Positions 1 through 8,397 of a stretch of 64,000 nt of DNA are shown one piece after another. Made by a program: the position numbers and the translations under genes. Where the stretch lies: positions 186,001-250,000 of the forward strand of contig CAKULN010000001.1 of the NCBI GenBank assembly GCA_934667175.1. Reading direction: 5' to 3'. Under the pieces are notes generated by a model. The model did not search any database. It was not told the origin of the DNA and saw nothing but the letters and a program-made list of their open reading frames with translations. This DNA is from an uncultured Bacteroidales bacterium. Its GTDB lineage: Bacteria; Bacteroidota; Bacteroidia; Bacteroidales; UBA932. The stretch's first letter is position 1. Every line of letters begins with the position of its first letter.

Positions 1-425
1 TGGTGGAGAAGCCTATGCTCGGCCGTTTCAAAGGGGTGCTGAACCTCCAGTACAAGACCAATCTGAGCCGGTGGATATTCGATTTCACGGCTTCGGTGAA
101 CGGCTCGGCCAGAGTGTATGATTTCATGAAGGATTTGAAGGATGATAGCGGAAATCTGCTTTACGCTGGTGGCCGCACGCCTGTCTATCCTTTGCTTTAT
201 GCCCAGATCACCAGGCGTTTCCGCGGGTTTGACATCTATGCCGGAGTGGAGAACATCACTGATTTCACTCAGAAGCACGTTCTGGTCGGGGATCGCGATT
301 CCACTGGAGAGTGGACTCCTTGGACTCCCGGTTTTGACGCAAGCTGTGTCTGGGGGCCGATTATGGGTCGCCGGATCAATGTTGGCGTCAGATTGACGCT
401 TTGGAGGGCGACGAAGAACAATTAA
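1..425 (+). CDS. TonB-dependent outer-membrane receptor, C-terminal fragment
   Basis: This is the last ~141 codons of a gene that begins before the window. The translation has the alternating polar/aromatic pattern of outer-membrane beta strands, for example 'NLQYKTNLSRWIFDFTASVNG' shortened to its core 'YKTNLSRWIFDFTASV' and 'GFDIYAGVENITDF'. The latter is the '(Y/V)-x-G-V-x-N-(I/L)-x-(D/N)' signature seen near the end of TonB-dependent receptors. The final strand ends 'GRRINVGVRLTLW', close to the usual aromatic C-terminus recognised by the BAM complex. The ligand cannot be judged from the fragment. A TonB-dependent metal receptor is possible because a heavy-metal-associated protein follows directly, but that is inference. 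No start codon is assigned because the frame is open to the left edge. Confidence 0.8.
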   Translation, partial: VEKPMLGRFKGVLNLQYKTNLSRWIFDFTASVNGSARVYDFMKDLKDDSGNLLYAGGRTPVYPLLYAQITRRFRGFDIYAGVENITDFTQKHVLVGDRDSTGEWTPWTPGFDASCVWGPIMGRRINVGVRLTLWRATKNN

Positions 426-430
426 ATCAC

Positions 431-438
431 TATCTTTG
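431..438 (+). promoter_or_regulatory. Putative -7 promoter element for the HMA gene and hisS
   Basis: TATCTTTG matches the Bacteroidota -7 consensus TAnnTTTG and lies 50 nt before the start codon at 489. No TTTG sits at the ideal distance upstream, so the -33 element is weak or absent. Confidence 0.45.
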
Positions 439-488
439 TACGATTAACCTTGGCGCGGGAAACTGCGCTGTAATATTATAAGGTGTTT

Positions 489-815
489 ATGAAAAGAATA
501 TTATTGATGGCACTGGCGGCTTTTGCATTGGCTGTACCTTCCGCTTTCGCGGAAGTCCCGGTTTTTGAATATGTCGCCGAGAAGTCCGCTGACAAGAATA
601 TCAGCGAGGTTGTGTTCGCGACCAACATGCATTGTGACAAATGCGTGAACAAGATAAGTGAGAACCTTGCGTTCATTAAGGGGGTCAAGGATCTGAAAGT
701 CTCTCTTAAGGATCAGACTATCAGAATCAAGTACGACAACCGCAAGACCAGCGAGAAGACTCTCGCCGACGTCATCAAGAAACTTGGCTACAAAGCCGAA
801 AAAGTTCAGAAATAA
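489..815 (+). CDS. Exported heavy-metal-associated (HMA) domain protein
   Basis: 108-residue protein with an N-terminal signal peptide (residues 1-21, ending SAFA) followed by one HMA ferredoxin-like domain. The metal-binding loop MHCDKC is at residues 47-52, so Cys49 and Cys52 are the likely ligands for Cu(I) or a similar soft metal. The rest fits the beta-alpha-beta-beta-alpha-beta fold ('[19 protein letters not shown]', then '[15 protein letters not shown]'). The ATG at 489 is chosen over a GTG at 483 because TAAGG lies 5-6 nt upstream of it and it starts a good signal peptide. It follows a TonB receptor and precedes hisS by 2 nt. The role (periplasmic metal chaperone or MerP-like scavenger) is inferred from the family. 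Confidence 0.85.
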   Translation: MKRILLMALAAFALAVPSAFAEVPVFEYVAEKSADKNISEVVFATNMHCDKCVNKISENLAFIKGVKDLKVSLKDQTIRIKYDNRKTSEKTLADVIKKLGYKAEKVQK

Positions 816-817
816 TT

Positions 818-2230
818 ATGAGCCAGAAACCATCCATCCCAAAGGGAACACGTGATTTCGGTCAGCAGAGCATGGCCGAAAGAAATTATATCTTCGACAC
901 CATCAAGAAGGTCTTCAAGACTTTCGGTTATGCCCAGATCGAGACACCGGCCATGGAGAATCTTTCAACCTTGCTCGGCAAGTATGGAGAGGAGGGAGAC
1001 AAACTTCTGTTCCGTGTCCTTAATTCCGGAGACTGCTTCTCAAAGGTCAACTTTGAGGATTACCGTACCGAGGACGGTGGAATGAACAGTGTCGCTTTGT
1101 CGAAAGAAGTCTGCGAGAAGGGACTTCGTTACGACCTGACCGTGCCGTTCGCACGTTTCGTGGTCCAGCACCAGAATGAGATATCCTTCCCGTTCAAGCG
1201 TTTTCAGATCCAGCCGGTCTGGAGGGCGGACAGGCCCCAGAAGGGTCGTTACCGTGAGTTCTATCAGTGCGATGTGGATGTGATCGGCAGCAAGTCTCAG
1301 GTCAATGAGCTTGAGTTGGTGCAGATTGTGGACAAGGTGTTCGGCCTTCTGGACGTGAATGTGCTCGTGAAGATCAACAACAGGAAGGTGCTTACCGGTT
1401 TCGCCGAGATCTGCGGATTCCCGGACAAGGTCGTGGACATCACGGTGGCGATCGACAAACTGGACAAGATCGGTCTGGAGAGCGTCGAGGAGGAGATGCG
1501 TGAGAAAGGTCTGACCGACGGGGCGATCGCAGTGATCGAGCAGATTCTCAAACTTTCCGGATCAACTTCCGAGAAACTGGCTTCGATGCGTTCCTTGATG
1601 AACGGTGGTTCCGCTTCCGGACTCGTTTCCGGTACGGGTCTTAAAGGTCTTGACGAGCTTGAAGAGTTGTTCGGCCTGATCGACGCGGCCGGAGTGAAGT
1701 GTCCTGTGGAGATCGACCTGTCTCTGGCCCGTGGCCTGAACTATTACACGGGTGCGATCTTCGAAGTCAAATCCCTTGATTTCCAGATCGGCAGCATCTG
1801 CGGTGGAGGCCGTTACGACAATCTTACCGGAATATTCGGACTTCCGGACATGTCCGGTGTCGGCATCAGTTTCGGGGCCGACAGGATCTACGATGTCCTC
1901 AAGGGCTTGGACAAGTTCCCTAAGTCTCTGGCCTCAAGCACGACTTTGCTGTTCGCCTGCATGGGTGCGGAAGAGCTTCGCTACGTTCTGCCTGTCGCCG
2001 CCGCCCTGCGTTCCGAGGGCGTTTCCGTAGAGGTCTATCCGGAGCCGTCCAAACTGAAGAAGCAGTTCGATTACGCCGAGAAGAAGTCCATTCCGTTCCT
2101 CTCCATCAACGGCGGCAATGAGGCCGAGGCCGGCACCATCCAGCTGAAGAACCTCACCACCGGCGAGCAGAAATCCTTCTCCAAAGCCGACATCTCCGGG
2201 ATGAAGGAATTCATGAATATTAAGGATTGA
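818..2230 (+). CDS. hisS: Histidyl-tRNA synthetase
   Basis: 470 residues, slightly longer than the E. coli enzyme, as is common in Bacteroidota. It charges tRNA-His with histidine in the cytoplasm. Class II synthetase features are visible: an N-terminal 'KGTRDF' start, motif 2 around '[29 protein letters not shown]' (arginine for ATP binding), the HisS-specific '[15 protein letters not shown]', and 'GGGRYDNL' of the histidine pocket with motif 3 '[15 protein letters not shown]'. A C-terminal anticodon-binding domain follows from about residue 375. The start is 2 nt after the HMA gene stop, so the two are probably co-transcribed. No defect is seen. Confidence 0.97.
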   Translation: MSQKPSIPKGTRDFGQQSMAERNYIFDTIKKVFKTFGYAQIETPAMENLSTLLGKYGEEGDKLLFRVLNSGDCFSKVNFEDYRTEDGGMNSVALSKEVCEKGLRYDLTVPFARFVVQHQNEISFPFKRFQIQPVWRADRPQKGRYREFYQCDVDVIGSKSQVNELELVQIVDKVFGLLDVNVLVKINNRKVLTGFAEICGFPDKVVDITVAIDKLDKIGLESVEEEMREKGLTDGAIAVIEQILKLSGSTSEKLASMRSLMNGGSASGLVSGTGLKGLDELEELFGLIDAAGVKCPVEIDLSLARGLNYYTGAIFEVKSLDFQIGSICGGGRYDNLTGIFGLPDMSGVGISFGADRIYDVLKGLDKFPKSLASSTTLLFACMGAEELRYVLPVAAALRSEGVSVEVYPEPSKLKKQFDYAEKKSIPFLSINGGNEAEAGTIQLKNLTTGEQKSFSKADISGMKEFMNIKD

Positions 2231-2253
2231 TTATAACAAGAGTCTTTCCGTCC

Positions 2254-2291
2254 GGTCGCTGAGCTTGTCGAAGCGTACCGAACTGTTTGAG
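2254..2291. repeat. 38-bp interspersed repeat, copy A
   Basis: This 38-bp unit begins GGTCGCTGAGCTTGTCGAAG and ends CTGTTTGAG. An identical copy lies at 2327-2364. Its core TGAGCTTGTCGAA is the reverse complement of TTCGACAAGCTCA, which also occurs inside addA (30.7 kb) and ftsK (32.9-33.2 kb). The two copies flank a 35-bp AT-rich spacer between hisS and tRNA-fMet. Confidence 0.9.
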
Positions 2292-2326
2292 TCATGGAAC
2301 TGTTGAATTTTAAGATTACAAATATA

Positions 2327-2364
2327 GGTCGCTGAGCTTGTCGAAGCGTACCGAACTGTTTGAG
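2327..2364. repeat. 38-bp interspersed repeat, copy B
   Basis: Identical to 2254-2291 and in the same orientation. It lies just upstream of the tRNA-fMet promoter. Confidence 0.9.
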
Positions 2365-2416
2365 AACTGTTACAAGATGAATAAGGCGGATATTTCGTGG
2401 ATATTTTGAAGAAAAA

Positions 2417-2447
2417 TTTGCATATTCAAAAATAATCCGTACCTTTG
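2417..2447 (+). promoter_or_regulatory. Promoter of tRNA-fMet (-33 TTTG, -7 TACCTTTG)
   Basis: TTTG at 2417-2420 and TACCTTTG at 2440-2447 are separated by 19 nt, an essentially perfect Bacteroidota sigma-ABfr promoter. The tRNA starts 12 nt after it. Confidence 0.85.
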
Positions 2448-2458
2448 TATTCCAACAT

Positions 2459-2531
2459 CGCGGGGTAGAGCAGTTGGTAGCTCGTCGGGCTCATAACCCG
2501 GAGGCCGGAGGTTCGAGTCCTTCCCCCGCTA
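2459..2531 (+). tRNA. Initiator tRNA-fMet (anticodon CAU)
   Basis: The full cloverleaf can be drawn: acceptor 2459-2465 with 2524-2530, D arm 2468-2483, anticodon arm 2485-2501 with loop CTCATAA (anticodon CAT), T arm 2507-2523 with TTCGAGT, and discriminator A at 2531. Two initiator hallmarks are present: the first acceptor position is unpaired (C1 opposite T72), and the anticodon stem ends in three consecutive G:C pairs (GGG/CCC). CCA is not encoded. It is preceded by a strong promoter and followed by a hairpin. Confidence 0.97.
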
Positions 2532-2535
2532 CGAA

Positions 2536-2574
2536 TTTGCCGCAACTTCTTGTAAATCAAGGAATTGCGGCAAA
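2536..2574 (+). terminator. Hairpin directly after tRNA-fMet
   Basis: TTTGCCGCAA (2536-2545) pairs perfectly with TTGCGGCAAA (2565-2574) around a 19-nt loop, and is followed by an AT-rich tract. It probably ends the tRNA transcript. A similar hairpin follows tRNA-Ser at 45.75 kb. Confidence 0.6.
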
Positions 2575-3341
2575 ATTGTTAAAATGCTGCGCCAGATTTG
2601 CGCCAAAAAATCGCGCTCTGATCCGGTTCTTGTCAAACCTTTGGGGAGTTCAAAAATTTCCCCAACAAAAAAATGTCTTCAAGTCTCCGCACGACGGCTT
2701 TCTTACAAACGGCTTTCAGCCGCATGTCGAATCTGTGCCGGTGGAATCCGGACCGGGCTGAAAAACTCAAAAGCAAAGGTACGGGATTTTCATGGGAATG
2801 AGCCTTTCAGGCACTTCAGGTAGGTTTTGACGTGAAGGCGTTCCGTAAATCCACACCAACATCAGCACGAGTGGGCCGCAATAAGGACTCGCCACAGCTT
2901 ATGCCCTGACATGAGACCGCAAGGCACAACATAAATGACAGCCGAAAATAAACCCCGGAATCAGTGTGTACCCTGACGTGGGGCCTCAAGGCATCTGGAT
3001 ACGGGTTCACATTCTAGTGCCGGAGTGATTGGACGACATTCTTTGGCCATAATGTCGTTCAAAACCGACAAATGGAGGAGTTCGACGACACTTCGCCGCA
3101 AAATTGTCGTTCTGACTCTCAACTATTAGTCTGTACCCTGGCCGAAGGTCGATGATGCGGCTCATAACCAAGGAATGCGTGATTTGTAAATCATTGTTAA
3201 TAAATAGTTTAAGCATTAGTCTTTAGCAATTTAACACCTAAGGCAAAGTGTTAACTATATGATAATTAATGCATTTCCTGCCACTCGTTGACACTAAACG
3301 TGTTGCGTTTGGACATAGAGAGAGGGGGTATATTAATTCTT
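2575..3341. other. Gene-poor stretch after tRNA-fMet
   Basis: I find no supportable gene here. Short open frames exist on both strands but lack ribosome sites or recognisable sequence. Two phrases of about 25-30 bp are imperfectly repeated: 'ccctgacatgagaccgcaaggca' (shortened: CCCTGAC-N-TGAG/GGGGCC-N-CAAGGCA) at about 2903-2925 and 2972-2994. Just after the tRNA hairpin, GCGCCA is repeated (about 2589 and 2600), a layout echoed behind tRNA-Ser. The stretch may be the scar of an element once inserted at the tRNA, but no integrase remains. Confidence 0.4.
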
Positions 3342-3515
3342 ATGAAAAAGAATCAGACAAAGATTTACCTTGCGTTGGCACCGTTGCTTGGAGGCATGGC
3401 GGCCTACGCGCTTCGCGCGCCCTGTCCGGGTAAAGGGCCGCCATGCCCTCCAAACAACGGGGCCCCAGACCGAAGATCGCCATGTGGCAGCCTCCGGCAA
3501 CGCTACGCTTTGTAA
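3342..3515 (+). CDS. Possible small exported peptide, 57 aa (doubtful)
   Basis: The ATG at 3342 is preceded by a purine-rich tract (AGAGAGAGGGGG about 13 nt upstream). It opens a frame starting MKKNQTKIYLALAPLLGG, which resembles a signal peptide, followed by a Pro/Cys/Gly-rich tail. The tail is encoded by the arms of the large palindrome at 3381-3460, so the frame may be an accident of that repeat. No family is recognised. It is listed because of the plausible ribosome site only. Confidence 0.25.
   Translation: MKKNQTKIYLALAPLLGGMAAYALRAPCPGKGPPCPPNNGAPDRRSPCGSLRQRYAL
3381..3460. repeat. Large imperfect palindrome (about 27-bp arms)
   Basis: The left arm 3381-3404 starts CCGTTGCTTGGAGGCATGG. 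The right arm 3435-3460 ends CCATGCCCTCCAAACAACGG. They pair over about 24 of 27 positions with a one-base bulge, and the ~30-nt loop contains a smaller GCGC/GCGC hairpin. Pairing may continue weakly outside (GGCACC with GGGGCC). It could be an RNA hairpin or a mobile palindromic repeat. Confidence 0.75.
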
Positions 3516-3771
3516 GAAAACTTGCAGGGCACAACTCAGGGGGAGTTTCAGATATTAAGTATTTCCTGTGCAGGCTATCTAAGATATATGCCTGAGCACA
3601 TACTTTTGGACTTGATCCGATAATTTTCGGATTATCAATGATAATCTTTAATTTTCGTTGTTATTTGTGTGTTGTCTCTCATTTGCCACATACTTTATGA
3701 CTCCCATAAATCCCTCAATAAATTGGTTAGATAAGTTGATTTGCTGTTCTACCAAGACGGATACTGAGCAA

Positions 3772-3800
3772 TTGGTGTCCGCTTTTTTTGATTATATTTG
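3772..3800 (+). promoter_or_regulatory. Promoter of the GH31 gene
   Basis: TTGG at 3772-3775 (near the -33 TTTG) and TATATTTG at 3793-3800 with a 17-nt spacer. Transcription would begin about 30 nt before the ATG at 3838. Confidence 0.65.
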
Positions 3801-3837
3801 CGCAAAAATATTCATTCAGGCGATGAGACGTGTCATT

Positions 3838-6564
3838 ATGAAATACTTGGCTGTCTGCTGCGCATTGTGCGTCTCGGCGGAGCTTTCAGCTTTTGCGCAG
3901 GAGGTGGTTGATGATCCGGTGGCTGATTCAAAGGCTATTGTCGTTTCGGGGAACGCAAGGTTTACGGTGCTGGAGAGCAGGCTGGTGCGCATGGAATGGG
4001 CGGCTGACGGACAATTTGAGGACAGGGCCACTCTCGGAGTGGTCAACAGAAAACTGCCGGTTCCGGCCTATACGGTCAGGGAAGCCGACAAGAAACTGAC
4101 AATCAAGACTTCGGATCTGACGCTGACATATTCAGGAAACGGGAAGTTCGATGAGAATAATTTGAACGTGACATTCCGGATGGCGGATCCCACCGCAAGG
4201 AAGGGCGTCAAAACCGTAGTTTGGCATCCTGGAATGGATGACAGCGGCAACCTGTTTGGCACTACGAGGACCCTTGACGGCTGTGATGGCGTCAAGACCA
4301 AGGAACCGTACGATAAAGGAGTTGTCTCACGTGACGGTTGGGCGGTTCTTGATGAGTCTGACAGACAGGTGTTTGTGCCGGTTGACTCGGATTGGAAACT
4401 CTGGGTGGCCGACCGCGATTCCACAGACAGACAGGATCTTTACCTGTTCGCCTACGGCCACGACTACAAGGCAGCCGTCTCGGATTTCACCAAGATCGGA
4501 GGGCGCATACCGATGCCCCCGAAATATGCCTTCGGCTATTGGTGGTGCCGTTTCTGGCAATATTCAGACTTCGAATTCGTGGGGCTCGGAAAGGAGATCC
4601 GTTCGCTGGACATCCCGATTGACGTGATGGTCCTGGACATGGACTGGCACGAGACGTGGTCTCTGAGAAAGCGAAACGCTCCTAAGGATGAGTTCGGCCA
4701 GCGGATCGGCTGGACGGGCTACACTTGGCAGAAGAAGCTTTTCCCTAATCCAGTCAACTGTCTTCAAGATCTTCACAACCTTGGACTTAAGACAACTCTG
4801 AACCTTCATCCCGCCTCCGGAATCCAACCTTACGAGGAGCCTTATGACTGCTTTGTCAAAGACTATCTCTCAAGGACTAAGGAATATGACGGTCCGAAGG
4901 GCTACGTCAATCCGGACGGAAGCAAGGCTCCCGTGCCGTTCCGGATGGATGACATCAACTGGGCTGACGCCTATTTCAATTCCGTGATCCGTCCGTTCGA
5001 GCGCCAGGGAGTTGACTTCTGGTGGCTCGACTGGCAGCAGTGGAAGTTCAGCAAGTATATTCCAGAACTCAACAACACTTTCTGGCTGAACTACACCTTC
5101 TTCAATGACATGGCGCGCCAGTCCGCCGATCAGGGAATATACGCCCACCGTCCGATGATCTACCACCGTTGGGGAGGCATCGGAAGCCACCGCTACCAGA
5201 TCGGCTTCTCCGGTGACTGCATAGCATCGTGGCAAGTGCTCGGCTACCTGCCATATTTCACAGCCACTGCTTCCAATGTTGGCTACGGCTATTGGGGACA
5301 TGACATCGGAGGCCACCTCCAGCCTAAGGGAGTCAAGGCGACCGACCCGGAGATGTACACCAGATGGCTCCAGTCTGGAGTGTTCACTCCTATATTCAAG
5401 ACCCATTCTACCAAGGACTTGACGATGGAGAAGCGGTTCTGGGTGTTTCCGGATCATTTTGATGCGATGCGCGCGGCAGTCAGACTCCGCTACGACCTCT
5501 CTCCGTACATCTATGGTGCCGCCCGCGAGGCCTACGACACAGGCATCTCGATGTGCCGCCCTCTTTATTATGAATATCCTGAAGCGCCTCAGGCCTACGA
5601 TTTCACTCAGGAGTATCTCTTTGGAAGAGACATTCTTGCGACCGTTGTCTGCGAGCCTGCGGATTCCGTTACGGGACTGGCGAAGCGTGTGATGTGGTTC
5701 CCTGAGGGCAACGATTGGTACGATGCGGCCAGCGGAACGATTATTAAAGGCGGACAAGTTGATACCTTGGAATATACCATCAGCGAGAATCCGTACTACA
5801 TCAAGGCCGGAGCTGTCATTCCTATGGCTTCGGACAAGATCCAATCTCTTCAGGAAAAGGACAACACGTTGAAACTCTTTGTGGCTCCAGGCGATGGCGA
5901 AAGCACCGTTTCCGTCTATGAGGACGATGGCGAGACACAGGCGTACGGCACTGAATATGCCACCACACTTGTCCGCAAGGTTTCCGACGCTTCTTCAGTG
6001 AGGCTCACTGTCGCCCCTCGCCATGGGAATTACCGCGGAATAGCCCCTGACCGTCGTGTGCAGATTGTTCTTGCAAGTGTTTTCGCACCGGATAAGGTGA
6101 CGGTGAACGGTGTTGAGGTGCCATATTCCCGCTTCGCCGCCCACAATGCGGAAGTGTCCGGAAAGAATGCCGAATGGGGGTACGAAGGGAAAGATCTTTC
6201 CGCTGTCCTCTACCTCCCAGAGACTCCTGCTTCCGAAGAACTGGTGGTTGAGTTCTCTTTCAGTGAATATGCCGCCTCGCACCATGATCTCTTGAACGGA
6301 AAGAAAGGCTTGATGCACAGAATGATGAACATCACCCCTGAGGCCAAGTTGGTTTTCGGGAAATATGTCGATGCCTACATGATGCTGCCGGATCCGTTCC
6401 TTGCCCTCGCGCAATGCGCCAGCTTCATAAACGAGGATCCTCAGAATGCAGGAAAGTATCTGGAGAAGATTGACACAGCGTCGCTTATCGCTGATTTCGC
6501 TAATTATGAAAGGATTCCGGCTGACTTTGTGGCCAAAGTCAAGGCTCAGGTCGGCGCGGAATAA
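3838..6564 (+). CDS. Glycoside hydrolase family 31 (alpha-glucosidase/alpha-xylosidase type), exported
   Basis: 908 residues from the ATG at 3838. The open frame extends further upstream, but this ATG begins a clean signal peptide (MKYLAVCCALCVSAELSAFA) just after a good promoter. An N-terminal beta-sandwich (about 30-240) precedes the (beta/alpha)8 barrel. Diagnostic GH31 motifs are 'DVMVLDMDWHETW', 'WWLDWQQW' (catalytic nucleophile near Asp398) and 'GFSGDCIASW' (acid/base near Asp460). The distal DUF5110-like beta domains include 'YEDDGETQAYG'. The family removes terminal alpha-linked glucose or xylose in the periplasm. Exact specificity cannot be read by eye. The stop overlaps the next start (TAATG), implying translational coupling with the isomerase-like gene. 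Confidence 0.92.
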   Translation: MKYLAVCCALCVSAELSAFAQEVVDDPVADSKAIVVSGNARFTVLESRLVRMEWAADGQFEDRATLGVVNRKLPVPAYTVREADKKLTIKTSDLTLTYSGNGKFDENNLNVTFRMADPTARKGVKTVVWHPGMDDSGNLFGTTRTLDGCDGVKTKEPYDKGVVSRDGWAVLDESDRQVFVPVDSDWKLWVADRDSTDRQDLYLFAYGHDYKAAVSDFTKIGGRIPMPPKYAFGYWWCRFWQYSDFEFVGLGKEIRSLDIPIDVMVLDMDWHETWSLRKRNAPKDEFGQRIGWTGYTWQKKLFPNPVNCLQDLHNLGLKTTLNLHPASGIQPYEEPYDCFVKDYLSRTKEYDGPKGYVNPDGSKAPVPFRMDDINWADAYFNSVIRPFERQGVDFWWLDWQQWKFSKYIPELNNTFWLNYTFFNDMARQSADQGIYAHRPMIYHRWGGIGSHRYQIGFSGDCIASWQVLGYLPYFTATASNVGYGYWGHDIGGHLQPKGVKATDPEMYTRWLQSGVFTPIFKTHSTKDLTMEKRFWVFPDHFDAMRAAVRLRYDLSPYIYGAAREAYDTGISMCRPLYYEYPEAPQAYDFTQEYLFGRDILATVVCEPADSVTGLAKRVMWFPEGNDWYDAASGTIIKGGQVDTLEYTISENPYYIKAGAVIPMASDKIQSLQEKDNTLKLFVAPGDGESTVSVYEDDGETQAYGTEYATTLVRKVSDASSVRLTVAPRHGNYRGIAPDRRVQIVLASVFAPDKVTVNGVEVPYSRFAAHNAEVSGKNAEWGYEGKDLSAVLYLPETPASEELVVEFSFSEYAASHHDLLNGKKGLMHRMMNITPEAKLVFGKYVDAYMMLPDPFLALAQCASFINEDPQNAGKYLEKIDTASLIADFANYERIPADFVAKVKAQVGAE

Positions 6565-7622
6565 TGATTATATTCAAGAATATGGAAGACAATAACAGGA
6601 AACTCTACCCGCTGAGGTTTGTGGATGAAGGTGCGGATGTGCCTTGGGGGCATGTCAGCTATCAGATCGCTGACCTTGGATTCAAGGACTCGATGATCGA
6701 TAACGGTTGGTTCGGAGGAAATACCTTGAGCGAACTTATGGGAACATATCTGGAAAGGGTAGTTGGGGATGATGTGTTTGAGTTTTACGGACTTCAATTC
6801 CCTGTGATGGTGAAGGTCATGGATGTCAAGGCATGGCAGCCACTTCAGATGAACGCTTCAGATGACGTTGCCGCCGAAAGGTACGATTCGTTCGGCAAGA
6901 CCGCCCTTTGGTACGTTCAGGAGGCCGCTTCGGAAGCAGAACTGCTGCTGGGCTTCAACCGGGACATTGATCCGGCTGAGTTTTACTTGAGGTGTCAGAA
7001 AGGGACGGTCAAAGAAGTCTTGAATATTGTCAAGCCACATAAGGGCGAAGCTTTTCTGATAAAGCCCGGAACGGTCTTCGCAGCTGGTCCCGGACTAAAG
7101 ATCGTCGAGATCGCCGAGAGTTCAGAGCTTGTGTTCAATCTCCATAACTGGGGTATGGAACTGCTTGACTCTGAGGAGCTGCTGCTTGAGGAAGCCTTCG
7201 ATCTGATCGATTTTCGGAAATATATTCCTGAGCCGATCACTGGAGACAAACTGGCGGTGTGCCCCGAGTTTGTTGTGACGAAACTTGACCTGAAGGATGG
7301 GCTTCACATATTCTCCGACCAGCCTGGCAGTTTCGCTGTCTATTACTGCGCTTCCGGAGAGGCGACCGTCCAGATCCCGGTCGAGAGTGACAAAGGCGCA
7401 AAGAGTGTGGAATCATATTCATTGAAGTCAGGACATTCCATCCTCGTGCCGTCTGAGTTGAATGATTTCTTCCTCATTCCGGCAGCCAAAGGGACAGTTC
7501 TGCTTGAAGCCCTTGTGGAAAAACGCCTTGTGAAGGATTCGTACACGAATCAGGAGGTCGAGCCGGGCTCCTTCGTCGAGGCCGAGGCTCCGGATCCGCA
7601 TATTCGTGAATGGAATAGTTAG
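6564..7622 (+). CDS. Mannose-6-phosphate isomerase-like cupin protein with replaced metal ligands
   Basis: 352 residues from the coupled ATG at 6564; an in-frame ATG at 6582 is also possible. The fold follows type I phosphomannose isomerases: 'LYPLRFVDEG', 'FPVMVKVMDVKAWQPLQMNASDDVAAERYDSFGKTALWYV' (quoted in pieces), 'LIKPGTVFAAGPGLKIVEIAESSELVFNLHNWG'. Canonical enzymes have Q-V-H-P, K-T-E-M-W-Y and G-T-V-H-A-I at these places, where Gln, His, Glu and His bind zinc. Here they read Q-M-N-A, K-T-A-L-W-Y and G-T-V-F-A-A. Three of the four ligands are thus gone, so the classical reaction (mannose-6-P to fructose-6-P) is unlikely. It may be a sugar-phosphate sensor or have another activity. The fold assignment is fairly sure; the function is unknown. 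Confidence 0.8.
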   Translation: MIIFKNMEDNNRKLYPLRFVDEGADVPWGHVSYQIADLGFKDSMIDNGWFGGNTLSELMGTYLERVVGDDVFEFYGLQFPVMVKVMDVKAWQPLQMNASDDVAAERYDSFGKTALWYVQEAASEAELLLGFNRDIDPAEFYLRCQKGTVKEVLNIVKPHKGEAFLIKPGTVFAAGPGLKIVEIAESSELVFNLHNWGMELLDSEELLLEEAFDLIDFRKYIPEPITGDKLAVCPEFVVTKLDLKDGLHIFSDQPGSFAVYYCASGEATVQIPVESDKGAKSVESYSLKSGHSILVPSELNDFFLIPAAKGTVLLEALVEKRLVKDSYTNQEVEPGSFVEAEAPDPHIREWNS

Positions 7623-7632
7623 GTTTGTGAAT

Positions 7633-8088
7633 ATGGCAGACACTGAAAGAATAGACAAGGTTCTTTGGGCCATCAGAGTGTTCAAGACCCGCACCGAGGC
7701 CACGGACGCCTGCAAAGGTGGCAAGGTCAAGATCGGAGGAGTCAACGCCAAGCCGTCCAGAATGCTTAAGGTCGGTGAGGTTGTGGAAATCCGTAAGGGA
7801 GCGGTGCAATATTCGTACAGAATCAAGCGATTGACGGATCACCGTCTCGGGGCGAAACTGGTTCCGGACTACGCCGAGAACCTGACCCCTCAATCCGAAA
7901 TCGACAAACTCAAGGCTCCCGTAGAGACATTCTTCCTCCGTCGCGACCCCGGTGCCGGCCGCCCGACCAAGAAAGACCGCCGCGCCATGGAAGAGGCTTG
8001 GGATGAGATTGATTACAACACCGACCTCGGTGAGATCCCCGATGACATCGCAGAGCGCTTCGGCCTCACCGATGACGATGATTTATAG
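7633..8088 (+). CDS. S4-domain RNA-binding protein (Hsp15-like)
   Basis: 151 residues. The S4 alpha-L RNA-binding domain occupies residues 1-60 ('RIDKVLWAIRVFKTRTEATDACKGGKVKIGG...KPSRMLKVGEVVEI'), as in Hsp15, which recycles stalled 50S subunits carrying nascent chains. The C-terminal part is charged: 'GAGRPTKKDRRAMEE' is the basic tail seen in Bacteroidota homologues, ending with an acidic 'LTDDDDL'. The ATG at 7633 is preferred to an earlier in-frame ATG at 7606 that overlaps the upstream gene and adds a poorly matching leader. It is probably the last gene of the GH31 operon. Confidence 0.88.
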   Translation: MADTERIDKVLWAIRVFKTRTEATDACKGGKVKIGGVNAKPSRMLKVGEVVEIRKGAVQYSYRIKRLTDHRLGAKLVPDYAENLTPQSEIDKLKAPVETFFLRRDPGAGRPTKKDRRAMEEAWDEIDYNTDLGEIPDDIAERFGLTDDDDL

Positions 8089-8397
8089 CAGTCATTTTGG
8101 TGACCCGTACTTTGTAATTCGCTGATTAATAATAAAATAAAGAGTTATCTTTGGTCGGTATAAACTAAAGGCAATTCCTTATTATGTTTATAGCCAGATG
8201 GTTATCCTGCACTTTCGTTTGGAGTTCAACAGGCTTGCCGATATTGAGTGGGGCAGGAGTTTACGTAGGAGCGGCTCTGTGAGGGGCTTCTGGTGTACAA
8301 AACACTTATTAATCCCGGTTTGGTACGCCGAAACCAAGTTTGGTGTACCAAATCGGGATTGAGAACCGCTCGTTAAGGAAGCGGCGAAGGGCACTTG
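8089..8397. other. 309-nt spacer between converging genes
   Basis: No credible protein gene. It holds a -7-like TATCTTTG at 8146-8153 (plus strand, no matching -33), a stray frame of about 30 codons at 8184, and the strong hairpin at 8311-8360. A small RNA running from the -7 element into the hairpin is possible but unproven. Confidence 0.4.
8311..8360. terminator. Strong hairpin between converging genes
   Basis: AATCCCGGTTTGGTACGCC (8311-8329) pairs with GGTGTACCAAATCGGGATT (8342-8360) at 17 of 19 positions around a 12-nt loop. The position between the ends of the S4 gene and the SDR gene suggests a bidirectional terminator, although no long T-run follows. TGGTGTAC is also found at 8291. 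Confidence 0.55.

Noticed and set aside
3658-3837. N-terminal 60-codon extension of the GH31 frame
   Set aside because: It includes the promoter region and starts at a TTG. The downstream ATG begins a clean signal peptide.
4870-5844. 324-codon open frame on the minus strand inside the GH31 gene
   Set aside because: It is antisense to a well-supported catalytic domain and shows no known sequence. It is a shadow of codon bias.
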